51,208 nucleotides of DNA from Bacteroidales bacterium (lineage in GTDB: Bacteria; Bacteroidota; Bacteroidia; Bacteroidales; JAADGE01), in NCBI GenBank assembly GCA_021108035.1, contig JAIORQ010000061.1:1-51208 (forward strand). The letters are read 5' to 3'. Position 1 is the stretch's first letter; each line of letters begins with the position of its first letter. Both the position numbers and the translations under genes were made by a program. This document shows positions 47,175 to 51,208 of the stretch, one piece after another. The notes under the pieces were generated by a model. It did no database searches and was not told the DNA's origin. It saw nothing but the letters and a program-made list of their open reading frames with translations.

Positions 47175-47894
47175 ATGAATAATTTTTCAAATAAATACCT
47201 TAACATAAAAAAAATACCCTTCTACATTTTTTTTGATGTTTTTAACATTATTGCAGCCATATTTATTGTTAATTTATATGATGCAGAAGTCGAAATTTGG
47301 TATGTATCCTATTTAATTATTTTTATATTATTCTGTCTTGCAATATTTCTTAAGCAATATGATAAGGAATATCTTTACGGTTTATATCAATTTAAATATG
47401 AAGGACTTTCTGAATGGATTGTTATGTTTTGTGCCATGCTTTTTCCGGGCTGGTTGACCGGCCCCGCTTTCTTAAGCTTATTAGAGTCTGTATTTGAAGG
47501 AATTGTTTTCTTGCCTGATGATATGACTACTTATACAATAACAGTACTGCCTTTAATGCTTCTTTATCCTCTGATCTTTGGCCTGTTTCCTTTTAGAAAA
47601 GCATTAAAAAAACATCATGAAAAATTAGTTTCCTTATCAAAGAATAAAAAAGTTTTTTTGAAAATTATTCCTAATTGGATTATTTTTATTTTTTCAGTTT
47701 ATCTGCTGGTTTTTTATTTTGATATTCTTTCAGGAGCATTTGAAAGCCATAAAATTGCTTCAATGGAATTTGTAGGCAGAGCAGCGGTATGGGGTGTATC
47801 TATGGCTGCATTATTCATTATTTATCTGCCTGCTCGAATGCACTTCTTTTTTGATTCATACGGAAATCGCCAAAATAAAATTTCCTTAAGGTAA
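47175..47894 (+). CDS. Multi-pass membrane protein of unknown function, C-terminus replaced by element C
   Basis: The 239-residue protein has about six hydrophobic segments (near 18-37, 44-58, 82-104, 113-140, 161-182 and 200-218) with PxFRKALKKHHEK between the fourth and fifth. I do not recognise a family. The last codons read KISLR then TAA, but AGG and TAA belong to the terminal repeat of element C. If the element is removed, the frame goes on as LIITVLIISLYSMTGINLF to a TAA at 48209-48211, adding a hydrophobic helix. The present protein is therefore probably a shortened form. No partner genes are nearby. Confidence 0.6.
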   Translation: MNNFSNKYLNIKKIPFYIFFDVFNIIAAIFIVNLYDAEVEIWYVSYLIIFILFCLAIFLKQYDKEYLYGLYQFKYEGLSEWIVMFCAMLFPGWLTGPAFLSLLESVFEGIVFLPDDMTTYTITVLPLMLLYPLIFGLFPFRKALKKHHEKLVSLSKNKKVFLKIIPNWIIFIFSVYLLVFYFDILSGAFESHKIASMEFVGRAAVWGVSMAALFIIYLPARMHFFFDSYGNRQNKISLR

Positions 47895-48155
47895 CCTCTA
47901 ATAATTAATTTGCATCAAGATTTTCAGAGTTTTTTATAGACGATTGAAATTTATGAAGCACTATCGGGATAATGCAAGAAAATTTCAAGAAGTATATGGA
48001 AAACTCTGAAAACCCTCTGGGAACAAATATAATAAACAATCTGACTTCGTTAAAATTTTTTGAAATAGCTACGGCTATTACATAAAATTTGTGCCTCGCA
48101 TCTTATTCATTATATTTGTTTCTTGAAAGAAATTAATTAATAGAGGTTACCTTAA
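47886..48155. mobile_element. MITE-like element C (47890-48151) with TTAA duplications
   Basis: The 262-bp element begins GGTAACCTCTAATAATTA (47890) and ends with its inverted complement (…AGAGGTTACC, 48151), 21 of 22 bp matching. TTAA stands on both sides (47886-47889, 48152-48155). It contains a second palindrome ttttcagagtttt / aaaactctgaaaa and the shared hairpin at 48023-48119: outer stem acaaatataat / attatatttgt, unpaired GACTTCGTT and GCCTCGCATCT, inner stem aaatttt / aaaattt and an apical aatagc / gctatt hairpin. Its ends differ from those of elements A and B, but the core is alike. Confidence 0.78.
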
Positions 48156-48272
48156 TTATTACTGTTCTGATAATTTCACTTTATTCAATGACAGGGATTA
48201 ATTTATTTTAAAATATCTTATATTTTTTGACTTTATTTGATTTATTATGCAACTGTAACTTTTATCACTTTC

Positions 48273-48435
48273 AACACCTGTCTTTGCGTAGTTCCCCTCT
48301 GTATCGTATTAAAAAAGAATTATCGTAAAAACAGATGTTACTGTGTTTCAAATTTACAATATTATTTTAAAACTATATTTATTACTTCAATATTTTGAAT
48401 TTACTGCTGTCTCGGCTATTATTTTATATAGTGTT
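48273..48435 (-). other. attC-like recombination site 1 (end of HigBA cassette)
   Basis: The 163-bp segment is bounded by AAC and GTT and closely matches 49452-49619. It contains an imperfect hairpin in which aacacctgtctttgcg faces cgtaaaaacagatgtt (48273-48339). Its right end GTTATGTGC (48433-48441) is the exact inverse complement of GCACATAAC at 49446-49454, the other end of the intervening cassette. Matching of cassette head and tail is the rule for integron cassettes. On the minus strand this is the last site of the array. 48156-48272, between it and element C, holds no gene of its own apart from the lost C-terminal codons of the membrane protein. Confidence 0.6.
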
Positions 48436-48449
48436 ATGTGCTTTTTCTT

Positions 48450-49022
48450 CTATACGAGTTCTGTTTTTTTTAATCCGAGTTTCGGTTTATTTAATTTTTT
48501 AATTGATTTTCTGACACTTTCTCTTGTCTCTGATTGTAAATAAGTCGGAATCAACGTTTTTAAACTTATTCCAAAAATCCGATAAATTATTACTAAATCT
48601 TTCATTGTAAATTGTGAAACTCCGTTTATCAATTCACTCATATAAGATTTTGGGTGTCCTAAAAGTGTTCCCAAATCTTGCTGTGTCATATCAAACTCTT
48701 TCAGTTTTCTGCGAATGCTGTCTTTTCGCTTGTTAATAAACTTTTGTTCGTAATTAACAATCACTTCTGCTTTATCTGATTCTTCAACTTTTAAGTCAGA
48801 AATTTTTTCAAAATCAGCCCATTCTTTTGCTTCATATTCTTTAATTAAATCCCGAAGTTTTTTCCTTATAGGCTTTAAATTCGGATTTTCCTCTATCATT
48901 AAACGTAATTTACGTTCAAGCAAAGATGCTTTTTGTAAATCATATTCATTTTCTAATCGCTCAACATTTTCAATTTCCTTTATATTCAGAATATCTTTCA
49001 TGACTGCTGTTTTTTTATCCAA
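48450..49022 (-). CDS. HigA-like antitoxin with C-terminal helix-turn-helix
   Basis: The 190-residue protein has a helical, charged N-terminal half (KIRKKLRDLIKEYEAKEWADF region) and a C-terminal Xre/HipB-type helix-turn-helix: FDMTQQDLGTLLGHPKSYMS then ELINGVSQFTMKDLVIIYRI. It should neutralise the toxin encoded just upstream and repress the pair through DNA binding. The toxin-first order and a 25-bp overlap are usual for HigBA systems. The stop is only 9 nt from the cassette box GTTATGTGC, typical of tight gene cassettes. Confidence 0.82.
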   Translation of the reverse strand: MDKKTAVMKDILNIKEIENVERLENEYDLQKASLLERKLRLMIEENPNLKPIRKKLRDLIKEYEAKEWADFEKISDLKVEESDKAEVIVNYEQKFINKRKDSIRRKLKEFDMTQQDLGTLLGHPKSYMSELINGVSQFTMKDLVIIYRIFGISLKTLIPTYLQSETRESVRKSIKKLNKPKLGLKKTELV

Positions 49023-49456
49023 TTATTATTTCTCAACCATTTTTTAATCACATTTCGATTGTTTTTAAATATTAGCTCATAATCATTATGAGTTCCTGCC
49101 CAAACAATCGTTGCTTCGCTGTTTTCTTCGAACTCAATCAGTATCAAAGTGCGGTGAATATTGATGTCAAAAAAGTAAAACTCTCCACCGTAAACACAAT
49201 CAGCATCAGGTCTTTTTTCTATCAATTCATATGGCGTGTTCCAATTGCTCTTTTCAATATCCTCAATCAGTAATTGAACTTCTTTTATCAATTTTACATT
49301 CCCTTGGTTTTTACGAATCAATTTACCTAATATGTGCTTATTTGTGATGTTCAAATCATATTTTTTTAAAAAATTATCATACGACAAAGATAAGAAATAG
49401 TTCTGATATTTAGCGAACTTCTTTTGATTTTTTTTTGTCAAAATTGCACATAACAC
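48998..49456 (-). CDS. HigB-like toxin (RelE superfamily, probable mRNA interferase)
   Basis: Up to 152 residues. The C-terminal half carries the HigB-family pattern: DADCVYGGEFYFFDINIHRTLILIEFEE, then IVWAGTHNDYELIFKNN and IKKWLRNNNWI. The family cleaves mRNA at the ribosome. The longest frame begins with GTG at 49456, which straddles the cassette boundary (GTG-TTA-TGT); no in-frame ATG lies near, so the exact start is unsure, and a TTG six codons in is another option. The first 60 residues are longer than in short HigB proteins. It is followed by the overlapping antitoxin gene inside the same cassette. Confidence 0.78.
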   Translation of the reverse strand: MLCAILTKKNQKKFAKYQNYFLSLSYDNFLKKYDLNITNKHILGKLIRKNQGNVKLIKEVQLLIEDIEKSNWNTPYELIEKRPDADCVYGGEFYFFDINIHRTLILIEFEENSEATIVWAGTHNDYELIFKNNRNVIKKWLRNNNWIKKQQS

Positions 49457-49619
49457 CTGTCTTTGCGTAATTCCCCTCTGTATCGTATTAAAAAGGAATT
49501 ATCGCAAAAACAGATGTTGGTTACCGTGTTTCAAATTTACAATATTATTTTAAAATTAGATTTATTACTTCAATATTTTGAATTTACTGCTGTCTCGGCT
49601 ATTATTTTTATATAGTGTT
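49452..49619 (-). other. attC-like recombination site 2
   Basis: The 168-bp segment is about 95% identical by eye to 48273-48435, in the same orientation. Its hairpin pairs aacacctgtctttgcgtaattcc with ggaattatcgcaaaaacagatgtt. Its right end GTTGGTGG (49617-49624) is inverse complementary to CCACCAAC at 50020-50027, framing the next cassette; its left end GCACATAAC pairs with the head of the HigBA cassette. Confidence 0.6.
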
Positions 49620-49646
49620 GGTGGCAGTTTGTCAATATCAAAGGTG

Positions 49647-49988
49647 TTAATTTTCATAAAATTTTACTGAATATTTTCTTTCTATTACATCTATGACTTG
49701 CCTTATTAGATTCCTTTGCGCCTTCAAAGAAGATGTGAAAAAAAAAGGCCATACCCTCATTGCAAACTGCGCTGAGCCGGAAATAGCCGGTCCTACGCGT
49801 AAATATCTATTATTATGGCTTGTATATATCCAACAAGCTATGTAATTGGACCTCTTTGATTCAATAAACTCTTTTTTAGTTCCTTCGTTGTTTCTTGTGG
49901 AATCACATTCGGGCAATTCCTTTATAAGTAAATTCAGAATAGATTCATACGTCATCTCGGGTTTATAATCAATTTTCTTAGCTTTCAT
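49647..49988 (-). CDS. Small hypothetical protein in a gene cassette
   Basis: A 113-residue soluble protein I do not recognise. It has a basic N-terminus (MKAKKIDYKPEMTYESILNLL), a charged middle (NNEGTKKEFIESKRSNYIACW) and a possibly helical C-terminus (LKAQRNLIRQVIDVIERKYSV). No signal peptide or catalytic motif is evident. It is alone in its cassette and on the same strand as the neighbouring cassette genes. Confidence 0.6.
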   Translation of the reverse strand: MKAKKIDYKPEMTYESILNLLIKELPECDSTRNNEGTKKEFIESKRSNYIACWIYTSHNNRYLRVGPAISGSAQFAMRVWPFFFTSSLKAQRNLIRQVIDVIERKYSVKFYEN

Positions 49989-50019
49989 CGCTCATGTTTA
50001 TTAGAGTTTATCATTATTA

Positions 50020-50207
50020 CCACCAACGTTTGGCTTAAAAGCGTGCTGATTTTAAAACTGCGACCTTTCAATTTGCTCAATAGCCAAATTTTTAATTTGC
50101 CTTTAAAATTATTTACAAAATCAAATTAAAGATTTTGCGGTGTTTATTTATTATTCTTGTTCTCAATTTGAGACTTTGCCTGCATGATGTTTTAGTTGGT
50201 GTTGTAG
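50020..50207 (-). other. attC-like recombination site 3
   Basis: The segment runs from CCACCAAC (50020-50027) to GTTGTAG (50201-50207), about 180 bp between AAC and GTT. Its left box pairs with GTTGGTGG at 49617 and its right box with CTACAAC at 50929-50935. Inner arms are imperfect: aacgtttggcttaaaagcgtg faces gcatgatgttttagttggtg. The sequence differs from sites 1 and 2. Between the boxes there is no coding frame. Confidence 0.55.
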
Positions 50208-50211
50208 TATT

Positions 50212-50913
50212 TTATTTTTCTTCAAACATATCTCCAATAATTTTTTTTGCCATCTTATAATTTTTATCAAGTGGTGATCCTTTTACAAATCTATAACAAT
50301 CTTCTGGTTTTGTAGCAAACTCTTCTAAATCAACCAGTAAACTGTCAATGCGAGACCTCCATTCTAAATATGCTCCTTCTTTCTGTTCTATGTAAACGTC
50401 TTTTGTAAAGTGATGTACAAGGTAATCTTGCAAGTCAATTGATTTAGATTCAACTGATTTAAACATTATTGAAACAATACCATATCCTTCAATTGAATCT
50501 TGAAGTAGAGCTAATTGCTTTCTGGCATATCTCGCTGACACTTCATAGATGTCAAAAACAACTTTTTGTTTATAAATACCGATTGAATCATCTTCAATAA
50601 TGCATGAAGTAATCTTCTCAAATGCCGGAACAAAATAAGCTTTCTCTAAAAACTTACCCGCTTCTCTTTTTTTCTTTGGAATGTCTAATACTGTAAAAAA
50701 TCCTAATGACGCATGTGTACACAAGTCGTTTTCTTCACAAAGTTTGACTAGTTTTGGATTATTTGAACAATCTCCTTTAAAGTCATTTTTGGTCAATATT
50801 CTGTCACTTTGCCAAAAAATATGTGTTTCAGATTCAGTCAAAATGCTTTCTTGACCATTCAAACCTAATAACAGTCCTAAAAGTAAGAAACTAAATATTG
50901 TTACGTTCTTCAT
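50212..50913 (-). CDS. Secreted hypothetical protein in a gene cassette
   Basis: The 233-residue protein begins MKNVTIFSFLLLGLLLGLNGQES, a signal peptide cleaved near NGQ. Next comes IFWQSDRILTKNDFKGDC, which recalls the WxxxRxLTWxDFxG start of DUF922-like secreted proteins, but I am not sure of the family. Four or more Cys occur in the first 110 residues (CSNNPKLVKLC, DLC, SC), so disulfides are possible outside the cytoplasm. The last third is helical and charged. The stop is 5 nt from the cassette box GTTGTAG and the ATG 16 nt from CTACAAC, a very tight fit for a cassette. Confidence 0.65.
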   Translation of the reverse strand: MKNVTIFSFLLLGLLLGLNGQESILTESETHIFWQSDRILTKNDFKGDCSNNPKLVKLCEENDLCTHASLGFFTVLDIPKKKREAGKFLEKAYFVPAFEKITSCIIEDDSIGIYKQKVVFDIYEVSARYARKQLALLQDSIEGYGIVSIMFKSVESKSIDLQDYLVHHFTKDVYIEQKEGAYLEWRSRIDSLLVDLEEFATKPEDCYRFVKGSPLDKNYKMAKKIIGDMFEEK

Positions 50914-50928
50914 CTCTATTTTAATTTG

Positions 50929-50986
50929 CTACAACATCCGTAAATACGTAACTCATTTATTTATTACGTATATATCTGTTATAGTT
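50929..50986 (-). other. attC-like recombination site 4 (core hairpin)
   Basis: CTACAAC (50929-50935) opens the site and pairs with GTTGTAG at 50201. A compact hairpin follows: tacgtaa / ttacgta flanked by further imperfect pairing out to CTGTTATAG (50976-50984), whose GTTATAG is complementary to CTACAAC but for one base. The full extent of the site to the right is unclear. Confidence 0.5.
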
Positions 50987-51208
50987 ATAAGTGCATTTTT
51001 CAGTAAATGTATTATATTTTTCTTTACAGGCAAAATTTAACCAAATTTTAAAAAATCTGATTGTTTACAAATTAATATAAATTTGAATTTGTTAATTTCA
51101 CTGATTCTCACTAATATTGCTAAGTAAAATTGTTTCAAACTTATATCCGTAATTGAATAGTTTCACCACGTTGTTCCCTTTTTTCCGCCCCCTTCCTTTT
51201 TCTTTATG
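50987..51208. other. AT-rich spacer at the right edge
   Basis: No open frame of note. On the model of a minus-strand cassette array, further cassettes or an integrase gene would lie beyond this edge. Confidence 0.4.

Noticed and set aside
48273-49619. HigBA between direct repeats read as a composite transposon or insertion sequence
   Set aside because: There is no transposase, and the next two units to the right have the same kind of matched boxes but different repeat sequence, which fits cassettes better.
1-51208. tRNA, rRNA or known riboswitch genes
   Set aside because: I saw no cloverleaf with CCA-compatible acceptor, no rRNA-like block and no recognisable riboswitch core; a covariance scan would be needed to exclude weak cases.

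Overview
The window looks like the chromosome of a low-GC member of the Bacteroidota. Pointers are the DUF4837 and DUF4249 lipoproteins, the -7 promoter boxes of the TAnnTTTG type, the PD40/beta-barrel and short outer-membrane proteins, and the AT-rich spacers. I saw no rRNA, tRNA, CRISPR array or intact transposase. I could not run searches; product names rest on motifs read by eye.

Layout. (1) 121-9057 is housekeeping: dnaB and accA on the minus strand, then ispE, an M23 peptidase, dxr, rseP, a DUF4837 lipoprotein and a gamma-class carbonic anhydrase-like protein on the plus strand. A DUF4249 lipoprotein follows. (2) 10471-18967 is a minus-strand surface-glycan block: two polyprenyl-phosphate-type GT2 enzymes, two large GT-C-like membrane proteins, two paralogous SAM methyltransferases and a flippase-like protein. 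(3) 19288-30258, also minus, is the most striking metabolic region. A PEP mutase fused to a cytidylyltransferase, a phosphonopyruvate decarboxylase and an iron-type alcohol dehydrogenase should make 2-hydroxyethylphosphonate and perhaps its CMP-activated form. Downstream lie a TagF-like CDP-alcohol phosphotransferase and a 1242-residue fusion of a YidC/Oxa1 domain, a repeated membrane region and an alkaline-phosphatase-superfamily transferase domain, then a decayed tandem copy of that fusion. I infer a system that makes a phosphonate head group and attaches it to an exported polymer or lipid. (4) 30504-36039 holds a VTC-type polyphosphate polymerase, DUF4956, a CotH-kinase/beta-helix lipoprotein and a metallophosphoesterase. 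(5) 36120-47894 holds outer-membrane proteins, a PD40/barrel protein, an orphan ABC ATPase, an acetyltransferase-like protein, a frameshifted PAS-PocR hybrid histidine kinase and a membrane protein. (6) 48273 to the right edge looks like an integron-type gene-cassette array read on the minus strand: a HigBA-like pair, a small unknown gene and a secreted unknown gene, each framed by matched inverse-complementary boxes at attC-like sites.

The spacers carry several families of small structured elements. Three MITE-like elements (A 10234-10450, B 41925-42144, C 47890-48151) have terminal inverted repeats and 4-bp TTAR duplications. B interrupts an outer-membrane gene and C replaces the end of a membrane-protein gene; in both cases conceptual precise excision restores the reading frame. 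Although their ends differ, all three share one internal hairpin whose unpaired segments are conserved while its stems differ and still pair. A fourth nested inverted-repeat element (26298-26537), a five-hairpin element between accA and dnaB, and three hairpins built of 8-bp units complete the set. These elements, the phosphonate/YidC-fusion island and the cassette array are the parts most worth following up.
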